Shown: positions 37,445 through 47,641 of the stretch, one piece after another
Layout: the number at the start of each line of letters is the position of its first letter
How positions within the stretch are numbered: position 1 is the stretch's first letter
Assembly (NCBI GenBank): GCA_003215535.1
Contig: QCKG01000003.1
Coordinates: 82,449 to 146,448, forward strand
Direction: 5' to 3'
Source: Prochlorococcus sp. AG-409-L18
Lineage (GTDB): Bacteria > Cyanobacteriota > Cyanobacteriia > PCC-6307 > Cyanobiaceae
DNA: 64,000 nt
Notes under the pieces: generated by a model
What the model saw: the letters and a program-made list of their open reading frames with translations, nothing else
What the model was told of the DNA's origin: nothing
Database searches by the model: none
Program-made: the position numbers and the translations under genes

Positions 37445-38821
37445 TTGTTGCTTGAACCTTTTATGAGAGGAGCTAATCCGGCCTGGAAAGTGTCGCTCGC
37501 TGTCCTGTCACTTTTACTGACAGTGTTTGTTTGGACAAAGGGGCTTGAGAAGAGTTTTGAGCGTCCTTCAGTGACTCCAAAGCTTTCTCTTCACCAGCAT
37601 GAGATGGCTTTACTTGCTGAACCCGCTCTCCCTTCTCCCTTGAGATCTCCTTTGGTTGGAGGGAATCCACCAGAGGCTTTGAGGGAAACCCTTCGAAAGA
37701 TTCCTTTAGAAGAAATGAATGATCGCGACAGACTTGTTTTGGCTGGTCTGGAGCCTTTATTAGTTGAACGTAGTTCAGTCCTCTCAAGGCCTCTCAAGGG
37801 AGAGTCGTTTGTAGAGGTTCAAAAAGCTCTGTTGTCTAGTTCAAGTGAAGGCAATATCTCTGCGGCAAGTCTTGATCAGTTGATTCCTGTCGCAAAAGAT
37901 CCTTTGTTAAATAAAGTTATTTGTTCTGCTCTTTTCGGAGATGTTGATAAGTGCATTGATATCAAGACTTCTAAAAACATGGCGTTGAGGATTTTCCTTG
38001 CTCAAGTATTTCCTTTCTTCGCAGTTATTTTAGGTGTTGTTTTTTTGTTGGGACAAATTTGGAGGCTGGTTAGGGGAAAAGGTGTGGAATGGCCAGAATT
38101 AACACCTTTACCGCTTTCCTTAATAGACATGGTGCTTTTAGTGGCAGGTGGCTTTGTGTTACTAGGTGAAGTCATCTTCCCCACTCTTGTAGTGCCAATT
38201 AGCCAGGCTTTCACTCAAGGGATAGAGAGCCCTCTTAGAGATTCTTTACAAGTAATTATTGGATATGTCGCCATGACAATCCCCCCATTGTTAATCCTTA
38301 GGCAGCAGTTGTTGAGTTTAAGGGGTATTGAAAGCCCTCCAGGTGGTTGGCTGCAATGGAGGTTTGTTCCATTCAATTCTGCCTTCTTCAAGGCACTACG
38401 TGGGTGGTTAATGGTTATTCCTCTTGTGTTATTAACAGGATGGATTGTGAATTTAGTTGTTGGAGATCAGGGTGGAAGTAATCCTCTCCTTGAGCTTGTT
38501 TTAAAGAGCCGAGACCCTTTTGCATTGATTCTGTTGATTATTACGACAGTTGTTCTTGCACCTCTTTTTGAAGAACTTGTTTTCCGAGGAGTCCTTTTAC
38601 CAGTATTAGCTAAGGGGGTTGGTTCTTTTTGGGGGATTATTGTAAGTGCTCTTGTTTTCGCTTTAGCTCATCTAAGTGTTGGAGAGTTAGCACCTCTGTT
38701 TGTTTTGGGTATTGGGCTTTCTATTCTCAGATTGAGTTCAGGACGTCTTTTCCCGTGCATGCTCATGCATTCTTTGTGGAATGGAGTTACCTTTACAAGC
38801 CTTCTTTTATTAGGTGGATAG
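37445..38821 (+). CDS. CPBP-family intramembrane glutamic protease
   Basis: The 458-aa protein has a long N-terminal part with one membrane span (about residues 15-35) and a soluble region of about 130 residues. A multi-span CPBP/Abi domain follows with the catalytic EELVFRG (E376, E377, R381), FALAHLSVG and the last HSLWNGV motif. This matches CAAX-type proteases that cleave within membranes, and length and layout fit the larger cyanobacterial members. The substrate is unknown. It is divergent from the histidine phosphatase gene. Confidence 0.86.
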   Translation: MLLEPFMRGANPAWKVSLAVLSLLLTVFVWTKGLEKSFERPSVTPKLSLHQHEMALLAEPALPSPLRSPLVGGNPPEALRETLRKIPLEEMNDRDRLVLAGLEPLLVERSSVLSRPLKGESFVEVQKALLSSSSEGNISAASLDQLIPVAKDPLLNKVICSALFGDVDKCIDIKTSKNMALRIFLAQVFPFFAVILGVVFLLGQIWRLVRGKGVEWPELTPLPLSLIDMVLLVAGGFVLLGEVIFPTLVVPISQAFTQGIESPLRDSLQVIIGYVAMTIPPLLILRQQLLSLRGIESPPGGWLQWRFVPFNSAFFKALRGWLMVIPLVLLTGWIVNLVVGDQGGSNPLLELVLKSRDPFALILLIITTVVLAPLFEELVFRGVLLPVLAKGVGSFWGIIVSALVFALAHLSVGELAPLFVLGIGLSILRLSSGRLFPCMLMHSLWNGVTFTSLLLLGG

Positions 38822-38893
38822 ATGAGTTTATTAGGAATTTGATTTACAGATGCACTTGCGGGCCGCTGATTAGGGTGCTTGACTAATTAATTA

Positions 38894-39379
38894 ATGGTTG
38901 ATTTTGTGCCCGCTGTTAAAAAACTGCGTGCTGTATCTTATGAACGAGTTGGATTGACGGCACGTTCTCAGGCTTCTTTGCATTTACTTCAAAGCTCTTT
39001 CTCCTCGAGAAGAGTTTCACGCCGATTCCCTTTACTTGCAGGATTGCATCGAGTTGCTGATGGGGCACTTGTTGGCGTTTTGTTGGTTGTTGCTTTAACG
39101 TCTACTTTCGCATTGCATTGGCAACATCTTTGGACAGTTGCTTTTAACCAGTTAGAAAGTACGCGTGATTTAATTCACCGACTTACAGAATCGAATGCAA
39201 TGCTAGAACGATACCTCCTTGAGAGGGCTAGCCTGCCAATGTCTATGGTGCCTACAAAGACTAGTGACCTTATATATATTAAAAGTCCAGATAGTGATGG
39301 CGATTCAAGAAAAAGTGCCTCTCAACAGTTGGTTTTTATGAAAAGTTTTTTTGAACCCCCAAGTGTTAATGGCTACTAA
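38894..39379 (+). CDS. single-span coiled-coil protein, FtsL-like candidate
   Basis: The 161-aa protein has a basic cytoplasmic N-terminus (about residues 1-55), one membrane helix (about 57-76, GALVGVLLVVALTSTFAL) and a short heptad-like segment (about 80-112, LESTRDLIHRLTESNAMLER). A polar tail follows. This bitopic layout and the position directly upstream of ftsI resemble FtsL. FtsL is too divergent to identify by sequence. The stop overlaps the ftsI start as TAATG, so the two are translationally coupled. The FtsL assignment is inferred. Confidence 0.68.
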   Translation: MVDFVPAVKKLRAVSYERVGLTARSQASLHLLQSSFSSRRVSRRFPLLAGLHRVADGALVGVLLVVALTSTFALHWQHLWTVAFNQLESTRDLIHRLTESNAMLERYLLERASLPMSMVPTKTSDLIYIKSPDSDGDSRKSASQQLVFMKSFFEPPSVNGY

Positions 39380-41178
39380 TGTCGTTGCCTAAAAATCATC
39401 GTTCAAGAGTCACGGGGAGAAAAAAGCGCCGTGTCATTCCTTTTGAACCTGTTTATCCTTGCCGTCTTAAATCAGTATTTGCAATACTTTTTCTCGGCTT
39501 ATTTACCTTAATGGGTAGGATGGCTTGGTTGCAGATTCTGCAAGCACCTACTCTTCAAGCTCGTGCGAGGGCTTCTCAAACTCAGAAGACGCAGCCTCTT
39601 GGGACACGTCGTTCAATTGTTGATCGTAGAGGAAGGTTGATAGCTATTGATGAAGAACGCTTTAGGTTATGGGCCCATCCTAGATATTTTAATTTTCCAG
39701 GAGATAATCCAGCGTTCATTCGAGAACCAGTTGAGGTGGCTCGTAAGTTGTCGAAAATATTAGATTTCTCTATTGACGAATTGGTTGCACGTTTAGGTGA
39801 TCGTCCATCTGGGGTGAAGTTGGTTGAAGGCTTGGATGCTCAAATCGCTTTAGATATAAAACAGCTAGGAATTAGTGGTTTAGATCTTGAACCCTATCCA
39901 CAGAGGATTTACCCACAGGGGGCTCTCTTTGCAAATGTTGTTGGTTTTCTGAATCAGGAACGCGTACCTCAGGCTGGTTTGGAACAAAGTCTCAATGACC
40001 AGTTGATTCGCAAGGAGAAGGCTCGAATTCTTCGAAGAGGTGCAGATGGGACACCTCTACCTGATGACTTGCCTCTTGGTGTTTTTGACAGAGATAATTT
40101 GCGACTACATCTCACTATGGATGCACGCCTGCAGGAATTATCTGTCAAGGCATTGGCTACTGAAGTTCGTAAATGGGATGCAAAGAAGGGAGTTGCAATT
40201 GTGATGGATGTTACTAATGGTGAGTTACTTGCTCTAGCCTCTACCCCTACTTATGACCCAAATAGGTATTGGAAGTTTTCTCCTGCACTCTTTCGAGAAT
40301 GGTCGGTTCAGGATCTTTTTGAACCTGGCTCAACCTTTAAACCAATCAACCTTGCCCTAGCACTTCAAGAAGGAGTTATTAATCCATTAGGACAAGTAGA
40401 GGATACTGGAAGCTTGAACATTGGTGGATGGTCAATTTATAACCACAATCGTCTAGCTAACGGAGTTATTGACTTTTCAAAAGTTCTTCAAGTCTCTAGT
40501 AACGTTGGAATGGTTAAGGCTATGAGGAATTTAAAACCCTCAAGTTATTGGGATTGGCTTCATCGACTTGGTGTTGACGTAAGGCCGGACACTGACTTGC
40601 CTGGCGCAGTTCCTGGGCAGTTGAAGAGTAAGGAGGAATTTGTTTCAAAGCCTATAGAACTTGCCACTGCTTCCTATGGACAAGGATTTTCTCTTACACC
40701 CTTAAAATTGGCTCAGCTTCATGCACTTATTGCAAATGGAGGCCATCTTGTAAAACCGCATATAACCAGAGGATTATTTGCTGGCGATGAATTGATACCT
40801 GCTTCGACCGCTGGTGATTATCGGTTACTACGAACAGAAGTGACTCAAACAGTTCTTAATTGGATGGAATCGGTAGTGGAACAGGGTAGTGGAGTAGGTG
40901 TTTACACCCCTGGCTATCGAATAGCTGGCAAAACAGGAACTGCTCAAAAAGCTGTAAATGGCAGATATAAACCTGGTGCCAAGATTTGTAGTTTTGTCGC
41001 CAACTTGCCTGCAGATAATCCGAAGTATGTTGTATTAGTTGTTGTTGATGAGCCTAAGGGAGACCATGCGTATGGCTCGACGGTTGCAGTTCCTGTAGCA
41101 AAGAAGATTATTGATGGTTTGCTGGTCTTGCAAAAGATCCCTCCCCATCGAAATGAAACCCAAGCATCAGCGAGTTAA
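39379..41178 (+). CDS. ftsI: peptidoglycan DD-transpeptidase FtsI (penicillin-binding protein)
   Basis: The 599-aa class B penicillin-binding protein has a membrane anchor at about residues 33-53, a PBP dimerisation domain (GTRRSIVDRRGRLIAI), then the transpeptidase domain. That domain has S318 in GSTFK, SSN (373-375) and KTGT (518-521). FtsI cross-links septal peptidoglycan. The start ATG overlaps the upstream stop (TAATG). The C-terminus is short, without PASTA domains. Confidence 0.94.
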   Translation: MSLPKNHRSRVTGRKKRRVIPFEPVYPCRLKSVFAILFLGLFTLMGRMAWLQILQAPTLQARARASQTQKTQPLGTRRSIVDRRGRLIAIDEERFRLWAHPRYFNFPGDNPAFIREPVEVARKLSKILDFSIDELVARLGDRPSGVKLVEGLDAQIALDIKQLGISGLDLEPYPQRIYPQGALFANVVGFLNQERVPQAGLEQSLNDQLIRKEKARILRRGADGTPLPDDLPLGVFDRDNLRLHLTMDARLQELSVKALATEVRKWDAKKGVAIVMDVTNGELLALASTPTYDPNRYWKFSPALFREWSVQDLFEPGSTFKPINLALALQEGVINPLGQVEDTGSLNIGGWSIYNHNRLANGVIDFSKVLQVSSNVGMVKAMRNLKPSSYWDWLHRLGVDVRPDTDLPGAVPGQLKSKEEFVSKPIELATASYGQGFSLTPLKLAQLHALIANGGHLVKPHITRGLFAGDELIPASTAGDYRLLRTEVTQTVLNWMESVVEQGSGVGVYTPGYRIAGKTGTAQKAVNGRYKPGAKICSFVANLPADNPKYVVLVVVDEPKGDHAYGSTVAVPVAKKIIDGLLVLQKIPPHRNETQASAS

Positions 41179-41280
41179 AGACTAAGAATAGTCAAAGGTT
41201 GGAATGAGAGTTTTTAGAGAGGGGTGTCATCTTTAAAAACCTCGCTAACTTACGGATTCATGTAAGGTCTGTTTTCGTTT

Positions 41281-42453
41281 ATGGCCAATCTTCTCGAGCA
41301 GCTTTCTTCAATGACAGTAGTTGTTGCAGATACAGGGGAATTAGAAGCCATTCGGACCTTTAAGCCCCGTGATGCAACTACCAACCCTTCATTGATATTG
41401 GCAGCTGCTCAGATTCCTGCTTATCAGGTGCTAATTGATGAGGCCTTGAAATCTTCAAGAGAAAGGATTGGGCACGGTGCAGCTGTTGAGGAAGTTGTCA
41501 ATGAAGCTTTAGATGAGATTTGCGTGATTTTTGGCAAGGAGATCCTTAAAATTGTGCCTGGGAGAGTTTCAACGGAAGTAGATGCTCGTCTGAGCTTTGA
41601 TAAAGATGCAACTATTTCTAAAGCTAAAAAGCTTATAGGACTATATGAGGAGTTGGGGATAAAAAAAGATCGTGTTTTGATTAAGATAGCTTCAACATGG
41701 GAAGGTATAAAAGCAGCTGAAGAACTGGAGAAAGAAGGAATTAGTTGTAATTTGACATTGTTATTTGGTTTTGGTCAGGCGGTTGCATGTGCGGAAGCTG
41801 GTGTGACTCTAATCTCTCCTTTTGTAGGCAGGATTTTAGATTGGTATAAAGCACAGACTGGACGAGATTCATACCCTGGGAAAGAAGATCCAGGTGTTAT
41901 TTCAGTTACTAGAATATTTAATTACTTCAAGACTTATGGTTATAAAACAGAAGTAATGGGTGCAAGTTTTCGTAATATTGATGAGATAGTTGAATTGGCA
42001 GGCTGTGATCTGCTTACAATATCTCCAAAACTTCTCGATCAACTAAGAAACACTAATGAGCCTTTGCTTAGAAAATTAGATGAAGAGAATCCAGTCTCTT
42101 CAGATGCTCAAATACATTTAGATAGAGATTCTTATGAGTCTATGATGAATTCTGATCGCATGGCTACTGAGAAATTAGATGAAGGAATTAGAGGATTTAG
42201 TAAAGCAATTGAGACCCTTGAATTACAGCTAGCACATCGATTGGCTGTAGTCGAGGGGGGGGATGCATTTAGTCATGTTGTTCATGAAATCTTTATGCTA
42301 AATGATCTTGATGGGGATGGATGTATTACTAGAGAGGAGTGGTTGGGGAGTGATGCTGTGTTTGATGCGCTTGATCATGATCACGATGGACGCCTTCTCC
42401 AAGATGATGTTAGGTCTGGTCTTGGAGCTGCTCTTGCTATTAGTGGTCCTTAA
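41281..42453 (+). CDS. tal: transaldolase with C-terminal EF-hand pair
   Basis: Residues 1 to about 325 are a class I transaldolase of the pentose-phosphate pathway, with the Schiff-base lysine K135 in [11 protein letters not shown] and NPSLILAAA near the N-terminus. The remaining 60 residues carry two EF-hand loops: a canonical [12 protein letters not shown] (342-353) and [12 protein letters not shown] (365-376), which has Asp in place of the last Glu. This fusion is known from cyanobacterial annotations. Calcium control is inferred, not shown. Confidence 0.93.
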   Translation: MANLLEQLSSMTVVVADTGELEAIRTFKPRDATTNPSLILAAAQIPAYQVLIDEALKSSRERIGHGAAVEEVVNEALDEICVIFGKEILKIVPGRVSTEVDARLSFDKDATISKAKKLIGLYEELGIKKDRVLIKIASTWEGIKAAEELEKEGISCNLTLLFGFGQAVACAEAGVTLISPFVGRILDWYKAQTGRDSYPGKEDPGVISVTRIFNYFKTYGYKTEVMGASFRNIDEIVELAGCDLLTISPKLLDQLRNTNEPLLRKLDEENPVSSDAQIHLDRDSYESMMNSDRMATEKLDEGIRGFSKAIETLELQLAHRLAVVEGGDAFSHVVHEIFMLNDLDGDGCITREEWLGSDAVFDALDHDHDGRLLQDDVRSGLGAALAISGP

Positions 42454-42550
42454 GATAATTTTTTATATGAAGATTGGTTGAGTTGACTTAGGTAGATTTT
42501 TTTAATTTACCAAAAGATAGCTAGGCCTAAAAGTAATATAAGCTTTCTAA

Positions 42551-42772
42551 TTAGCTGTGTTTCCAAGTCGCATTTTTTGGAATAGTAGGTCCTATTTCTT
42601 TGTCACTAGGCTCTTTTAGTTTAATGCGCCATTCAGGGACTATGCAGCTAACGAAATCAGGCTTTTCAATAATATATCCTCCTTCTTCAGTACTGGAAGC
42701 AATGAAGCCATCTATCCACTTTCCACCTTGAAGTCCACCTTTGAACCATACCCATACTTTTTCTTTCTTCAT
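42551..42772 (-). CDS. small conserved hypothetical protein, 73 aa
   Basis: This protein is not recognised. It is basic (MKKEKVWVWFKGGLQGGKWI at the N-terminus) with an IIEKPDFVSCIVPEWRIKL core, suggesting a small all-beta fold. I chose ATG 42772, giving 73 aa; a TTG at 42787 would add five residues. It is convergent with tal and about 120 bases downstream of the GGR-like gene's region boundary on the other side, transcribed away from it. It has no membrane span or signal peptide. Confidence 0.58.
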   Translation of the reverse strand: MKKEKVWVWFKGGLQGGKWIDGFIASSTEEGGYIIEKPDFVSCIVPEWRIKLKEPSDKEIGPTIPKNATWKHS

Positions 42773-42895
42773 GATTTTAAGGTCCAATTTTGAAGTGGAT
42801 TTGCTAAAGTATTTTTAGATATTAGTAGATTTTGATTTTCTCTTGCTATTTAGATAGAATTCGATTAAAGATTAACACTCGCGTCAGTAATTGTC

Positions 42896-44026
42896 TTACT
42901 GCTTCTGAAAAATAAACCGCTTAATAACTCTTTGGGCAATCTCTTCATAGCCTATTCGTCCAGAAAGAATCTGTGCAATTCTCTTAGGGGCGGTGGGCCT
43001 TTTGACTCCTAGTTGATAGCCCACTTTGGGGAACCGATAGAAAACCTGAGCGATTCTCTTTCCCCATGCCATTGAGTTTCCCCACCTTCTTTTCATTGCA
43101 GATGAGTAGCTACTAAGGTCATTAGCATCTCCTTTGAGCCAATTCTTGATACTCAATGCAGCTTCACAGCCACTAATTAATGCAGGCCGTAGGCCTTCTG
43201 CGAGGAATGGATCGCACAAAGAGGCAGCATCTCCGATAGCAATTATTCCTTCGCCGTGAAGTGAGTGGTGCCCATTCCATACCCTTAATAAAGATTCTTG
43301 TTTTTCCCCTTCCTTGGGGTCAAATCCAAGGGAAGGGAGTACCTTTTCCAATACAGTTTGGCTATCGCTTTGATTGTTACCGATGAAAGTTCCAACGCCA
43401 ATATTTACGCCGCCTGAGAGTGGGAAGGCCCAGGTAAAGCCATGATGAACCAATCCAAAGTCAAACCTAGAAGTTCCTTCTTTTAGGGTTCCTCTTCTTT
43501 CTAGTCGAACTGATGTAGTTGCAGCATGATGTTGGGCTTTTGGTCCTAGCCCAAAAGCTTTTGGCCATGGTGAATTGGAGCCATCAGCAATTACAACTGC
43601 TTTCGCCTCTAGTTCTTTTCCATCCTTAGAAGTTATCCTCCAATATCTTTCTACTTTCTTTAATGAGCTCACTTCAAAAGGTCTAAATAGCTCGGCACCA
43701 GCATTAATTGCTTTTTCGATTAGGAAAGAATCAAGTCTTTCTCTGCGAACTATCCAAAAAGGCGTTGAATCTTGTAAATCTGCAATTACTTGGTCTTCAA
43801 GACACCAGCTGAATTCAACTTTTTGGATCACTTCATCGACTACTGGTTTTAAATCAAAGGGAAACCAATCTTGGACGGCGCTTGCCATGCCCCCTCCGCA
43901 AGGTTTGATGAGTGTTGAAGCATTCTTCTCGAGGAGTGAGACCTTAATGCCTGCTTCGGCAAGATGAAATGCTGCTGTGGATCCAGCAGCTCCTGCTCCG
44001 ATCACAATTACATCTTGAAAAGTCAA
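42896..44026 (-). CDS. geranylgeranyl-reductase-family FAD oxidoreductase
   Basis: The 376-aa flavoprotein has an N-terminal Rossmann motif [21 protein letters not shown], the family signature KPCGGGMAS, and [22 protein letters not shown] in the FAD-binding C-terminal part. This is the geranylgeranyl reductase family. The sequence differs from the classical ChlP (about 450 aa), so it is a paralogue that may reduce isoprenoid or other polyene chains. The substrate is unknown. Its start overlaps the end of frr by four bases (ATGA type). Confidence 0.85.
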   Translation of the reverse strand: MTFQDVIVIGAGAAGSTAAFHLAEAGIKVSLLEKNASTLIKPCGGGMASAVQDWFPFDLKPVVDEVIQKVEFSWCLEDQVIADLQDSTPFWIVRRERLDSFLIEKAINAGAELFRPFEVSSLKKVERYWRITSKDGKELEAKAVVIADGSNSPWPKAFGLGPKAQHHAATTSVRLERRGTLKEGTSRFDFGLVHHGFTWAFPLSGGVNIGVGTFIGNNQSDSQTVLEKVLPSLGFDPKEGEKQESLLRVWNGHHSLHGEGIIAIGDAASLCDPFLAEGLRPALISGCEAALSIKNWLKGDANDLSSYSSAMKRRWGNSMAWGKRIAQVFYRFPKVGYQLGVKRPTAPKRIAQILSGRIGYEEIAQRVIKRFIFQKQ

Positions 44027-44571
44027 ACTTTAAGGATGTCAGTTTCTTTTTCTGCAAGATGTTTTTCTATTTCAGTAATGAATTTGTCTGTTAGCTTTTG
44101 TATGATTTCTTGCTCATCCCTACTTTGATCCTCAGAGATTTCTCCTTCCTTTTCTAGCTTCTTTACTTTCTCTATTGCATCACGTCGAATATTTCTTAGA
44201 GATACTTTTCCTTCTTCGGCATATTTTGAGGCGAGTTTACAGAACTCTTTGCGGCGTTCTTCTGTTAGGGGAGGTACATTGATTCTTATGATTTTCCCAT
44301 CGTTGTTTGGTGTAAACCCAAGATCGCTAGTGGAAATAGCTTTTTCTATTAGGCCGATACTTCCTAAATCAAATGGTTGAATCGCGATGGTTTGAGAATC
44401 CGGGGTCGAAATTGTTGCGAGGGATTTGAGTGGAGTCTCAGCGCCGTAGTACTCAACTGTTAATCGATCCAGCAGAGATGGATTGGCTCGGCCAGTTCGA
44501 ATGGTGTTGAAGGTGCGCTGGGCTGCCTCCACTGATTTGCGCATGTTTGCTTCAATCTCTTGATTTGACAT
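44023..44571 (-). CDS. frr: ribosome recycling factor
   Basis: The 182-aa protein starts [17 protein letters not shown] and has [23 protein letters not shown], then [28 protein letters not shown], all typical RRF. I placed the start at ATG 44571. The longer frame to 44649 would overlap pyrH and adds non-conserved residues. It releases ribosomes from mRNA after termination. It follows pyrH by 49 bases and overlaps the next gene by four bases, so the three form an operon. Confidence 0.96.
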   Translation of the reverse strand: MSNQEIEANMRKSVEAAQRTFNTIRTGRANPSLLDRLTVEYYGAETPLKSLATISTPDSQTIAIQPFDLGSIGLIEKAISTSDLGFTPNNDGKIIRINVPPLTEERRKEFCKLASKYAEEGKVSLRNIRRDAIEKVKKLEKEGEISEDQSRDEQEIIQKLTDKFITEIEKHLAEKETDILKV

Positions 44572-44620
44572 TTGATTCAGAGCACAAAAAGTAGAGGTGG
44601 AGAGATGACCTTCGATAGGT

Positions 44621-45334
44621 TCATGCACAACTGCCGATTTGAGAGCCAATCGACTCTCCAGCTACGGCTTTTGTGATGTTCCCAGGTTGAAATAGATCAA
44701 ATACCACGATTGGTATGTTGTTGTCCTTGCAAAGGGCAATAGCAGTGCTGTCCATTACAGCAATTTCTTTGCTAAGTACTTCTTGGAAAGTGAGGTTGTC
44801 GTAACGAATAGCATTTTTGAAAAGCTTTGGATCGCGGTCATAAACGCCATCGACTTTGGTGGCTTTGAAAATGACATCGGCATTTATTTCTGCAGCCCTT
44901 AAAGCAGCAGTTGTATCAGTTGTGAAGAAGGGATTCCCGCAACCAGCCCCAAATACCACTACCCTTCCTTTCTCTAAATGTCGGATAGCTCTTCTTCGAA
45001 TATAAGGCTCTGCTACTTCTTGCATCTCTATAGCAGTCTGTACTCGGGTAGCGATGCCTCTTCTCTCTAGTCCGTCTTGAAGAGTGATTGCATTCATGAC
45101 AGTGGCCAACATTCCTACGTAATCAGCTGTGGCTCGATCCATACCAGCTGCTGATCCTTTAAGGCCGCGAAATATGTTCCCCCCACCAACAACAATTGCC
45201 AATTGGGTCCCATGCGTGACGACGTTGGCGACATCTTCTGCAATGGATTGAACAATGGCTGGATCAATGCCGTAAGGCTTGTCTCCCATCAATGCTTCAC
45301 CACTGAGTTTTAAAAGGACTCTCGCGTAGGACAT
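44621..45334 (-). CDS. pyrH: UMP kinase
   Basis: This is a 237-aa bacterial UMP kinase. It has [12 protein letters not shown] at the N-terminus, [36 protein letters not shown] (quoted here only as GGGNIFRG and ADYVGMLAT), and [14 protein letters not shown]. The length and motifs are complete. It makes UDP for nucleotide and envelope synthesis and is normally next to frr, as here. Confidence 0.97.
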   Translation of the reverse strand: MSYARVLLKLSGEALMGDKPYGIDPAIVQSIAEDVANVVTHGTQLAIVVGGGNIFRGLKGSAAGMDRATADYVGMLATVMNAITLQDGLERRGIATRVQTAIEMQEVAEPYIRRRAIRHLEKGRVVVFGAGCGNPFFTTDTTAALRAAEINADVIFKATKVDGVYDRDPKLFKNAIRYDNLTFQEVLSKEIAVMDSTAIALCKDNNIPIVVFDLFQPGNITKAVAGESIGSQIGSCA

Positions 45335-45606
45335 TCATCGTTCATATCTTGATGAGAGTAGCAAGGCTTCCTTGTACAGATGTATGGCTGGATAATTTTG
45401 TCGTCACTTTTTCGCTTGCTGTTTAGATAAACAAAAGGGTTCTATTTTTGATGGAGAAGCTTGAAAGCCATCTAAATGTGCTGGCAACACCAATGCTTTC
45501 AGCCTTAAACAAAGCAAGATAGGATCCAAGTTGTTAGAAGGACCCATTGTTCAAAGAGTCTTGTTAGTTAGTGCATTCAGACGCAGAAGTTTAATTCTTT
45601 AATTGT

Positions 45607-46299
45607 TCAGAATTCAATTCCAGCTTGAGCTTTGACACCTTGTTCTTTAAACGGATGTCGCACAATATTCATTTCCGTAACAAGATCCGCATGCTTTATT
45701 AACTCTTTTGTTGCACCTCTGCCAGTTAGAACAACATGAGTTAACAATGGTCTCTCCAATAGGCCTGAGATAACTTTATCTATTGAAAGATATCCAAGCT
45801 TTATAGCCACATTGATTTCATCGAGAATCACTAGTTTGTGATTTTTACTTCGGAGGTAAATTAAGGATTGACTCCAAGCTGCCTCTACGAGTTGTTTATC
45901 TCTTTCTCTGTCTTGAGTTTCCCAGGTAAACCCTTCTCCTAATGCATGCCAGTTAAGGGAAGAACCAAATTGCTTGAGTGCTCGTGCTTCTCCTGGTTCC
46001 CAACCACCTTTGATGAATTGGACTATTGCAACATTCTCTCCATGTCCCAGGGTTCGTAATGCGAGACCAAGAGCTGCAGTCGTTTTGCCTTTGCCATGAC
46101 CAGTAAAAACTAAAACAAGTCCTTTTTCGTTTGTTCTATTACCAACTCTTTTTTTTTGAACTTCCTTTCGTTTCTCCATTCTTTTTCTATAGCTATCTTT
46201 ATCTTTTTCGGGAGCCAAATGCCCTCCCATTCCTAGTTCTTCTGCATTTAGATCAAGATCCTTGTCTTGAAATTGATTCTCACTTTTTAGGTTTGCCAT
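45607..46299 (-). CDS. cobO: cob(I)yrinic acid a,c-diamide adenosyltransferase
   Basis: The 230-aa CobO/BtuR-type enzyme has the P-loop GHGKGKTTAALGLALRTLGHG, QFIKGGWEPGEARALKQFG, and DEINVAIKLGYL with VLTGRGA. It adenosylates the corrin for cobalamin. The N-terminal 45 residues are charged and variable. It lies 270 bases from the start of pyrH with no visible gene in the gap and no cobalamin riboswitch that I could recognise upstream. It is downstream of the integrase gene on the same strand. Confidence 0.93.
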   Translation of the reverse strand: MANLKSENQFQDKDLDLNAEELGMGGHLAPEKDKDSYRKRMEKRKEVQKKRVGNRTNEKGLVLVFTGHGKGKTTAALGLALRTLGHGENVAIVQFIKGGWEPGEARALKQFGSSLNWHALGEGFTWETQDRERDKQLVEAAWSQSLIYLRSKNHKLVILDEINVAIKLGYLSIDKVISGLLERPLLTHVVLTGRGATKELIKHADLVTEMNIVRHPFKEQGVKAQAGIEF

Positions 46300-46403
46300 A
46301 ATCTATGATTAAACGGGTGTTCTTGCTTTGTAAATCATCGTTACCCTTTTTAATTTAAAAGGCTAGAAAAAATATTTTGGATTTTTTTATGTGGAAACAT
46401 AAT

Positions 46404-47567
46404 TTATACTGCAGTTTTTCTTGAAAGAGCATTGTCAACTGCTTGTTGTTGATCTCTTCTAGTAATCCAATGGTGATAGGTTCTGGTGTGTATAGCTACA
46501 GAATGACCCATCATTCTTGCTGCTACAGAGTCAGGAAGTCCGATATGTATTGTGCGTACAGCCCATGCATGACGTAGGTCATAGGGTGTTAAGGGTAGTT
46601 TGTATCTCCGGAATTGTTCCGCTACACGCCTCCCCACCTGCTGAAGTGTAGTTTCTAGTAGGTTTGTATTTACTTTTGGTAGAAATTCCTTGCCTAAAGT
46701 AAGTTCTTCTAGGCCAAAGAATTCCACCCAGTTTGGATGGAATGGCCAAGCTTGATGCTCACCAGTTTTTGTATTTGGAAGGATTCGAAGAACTTTGTCC
46801 CCATGTTTTTGAAAACAAGAAAGATCGCAAAAGAATATCTCGTGGTTTCTTAACCCATAAGTTGCCATCAGTCCATAAGCCATTCTCCAGCTTCTGTTTG
46901 GGATTTGAAGCCAAGCTTCTTTGATTTTGTTGTCACTTGGTAAATCACGAAAGCGTGCTTTATGCAATCCGTAACCGCTTGCCTGATCACTCCAGTCACC
47001 AGGAAGAATTAAATCAATATGTCTTGCAAATGCAGCAAGTGTAGTCGCACATTGTTGACGACTGCGACTATTTTCTGCATAACTTGCAAGAGTTTCACGA
47101 AGTAGATTTATATCTAGACTTAGGCATTTGTCTTTTTTTATTTCTATTAACCGACGTAGATAAGGTTGATATGCTGAACTCCAAGTTGTTTTTGAGCCTG
47201 AGATGGATTTCTTGCGATTTGGATCTGAGAAAAATGAGTCTTTAAAACTTCTAACTGTCTCTAAAGCATCACCCTTTATTCCATTTTTTTTCTGTTGTTG
47301 ATGCTTGTTGGTCCAATGTTTCCAGTCAAATTGATTGTGTTGCAGTTGCAAGAGAATGAGTTGTAGAACTTTTTTGGCTTCTATAAGGCCTATCTGGTTG
47401 GCTGGGAGGTGAAGACTAATCCTTTGAACTCTGGTTGATTCCTTTGTGGTACGGCAAGGGAGTGGTCCTCGGAGATTTAGGTGATCTCCTCTTTTCTCAA
47501 TCCGAAGTTTGACTCCTTGATCTGCGAGATCTTTATTGAAATTCACCAACTCTTTGCTTATATCCAT
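46404..47567 (-). CDS. tyrosine recombinase, cyanobacterial resident type
   Basis: The 387-aa phage-integrase-family protein has a SAM-like N-terminal core domain and a catalytic domain. That domain has R240 in ATYGLRNHEIFF, K267 in NTKTGEH, Y329-x-x-R332 in LTPYDLRHAWAV (the usual His of HxxR is Tyr), H355 in MMGH and nucleophile Y364 in RTYHHW. No att repeats, tRNA or phage genes adjoin it. It sits between cobO and hemH in a core region. A chromosome-resident recombinase is more likely than an active mobile element. Confidence 0.85.
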   Translation of the reverse strand: MDISKELVNFNKDLADQGVKLRIEKRGDHLNLRGPLPCRTTKESTRVQRISLHLPANQIGLIEAKKVLQLILLQLQHNQFDWKHWTNKHQQQKKNGIKGDALETVRSFKDSFFSDPNRKKSISGSKTTWSSAYQPYLRRLIEIKKDKCLSLDINLLRETLASYAENSRSRQQCATTLAAFARHIDLILPGDWSDQASGYGLHKARFRDLPSDNKIKEAWLQIPNRSWRMAYGLMATYGLRNHEIFFCDLSCFQKHGDKVLRILPNTKTGEHQAWPFHPNWVEFFGLEELTLGKEFLPKVNTNLLETTLQQVGRRVAEQFRRYKLPLTPYDLRHAWAVRTIHIGLPDSVAARMMGHSVAIHTRTYHHWITRRDQQQAVDNALSRKTAV

Positions 47568-47641
47568 AAAGCTCTTGTTTTGTAGCTACCTTGACGTTTG
47601 TTGGGCTTACGCTCAACCCCTCACGCTTAAAAGTTTTTTCT

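Noticed and set aside
45335..45606. Cobalamin riboswitch or small gene between pyrH and cobO
   Set aside because: I see no B12-box-like core and only a short 23-codon frame; the segment lies downstream, not upstream, of cobO.
46404..47567. Prophage or genomic island marked by the integrase
   Set aside because: No tRNA, direct repeats, phage genes or composition change flank it, and the neighbours are core genes.
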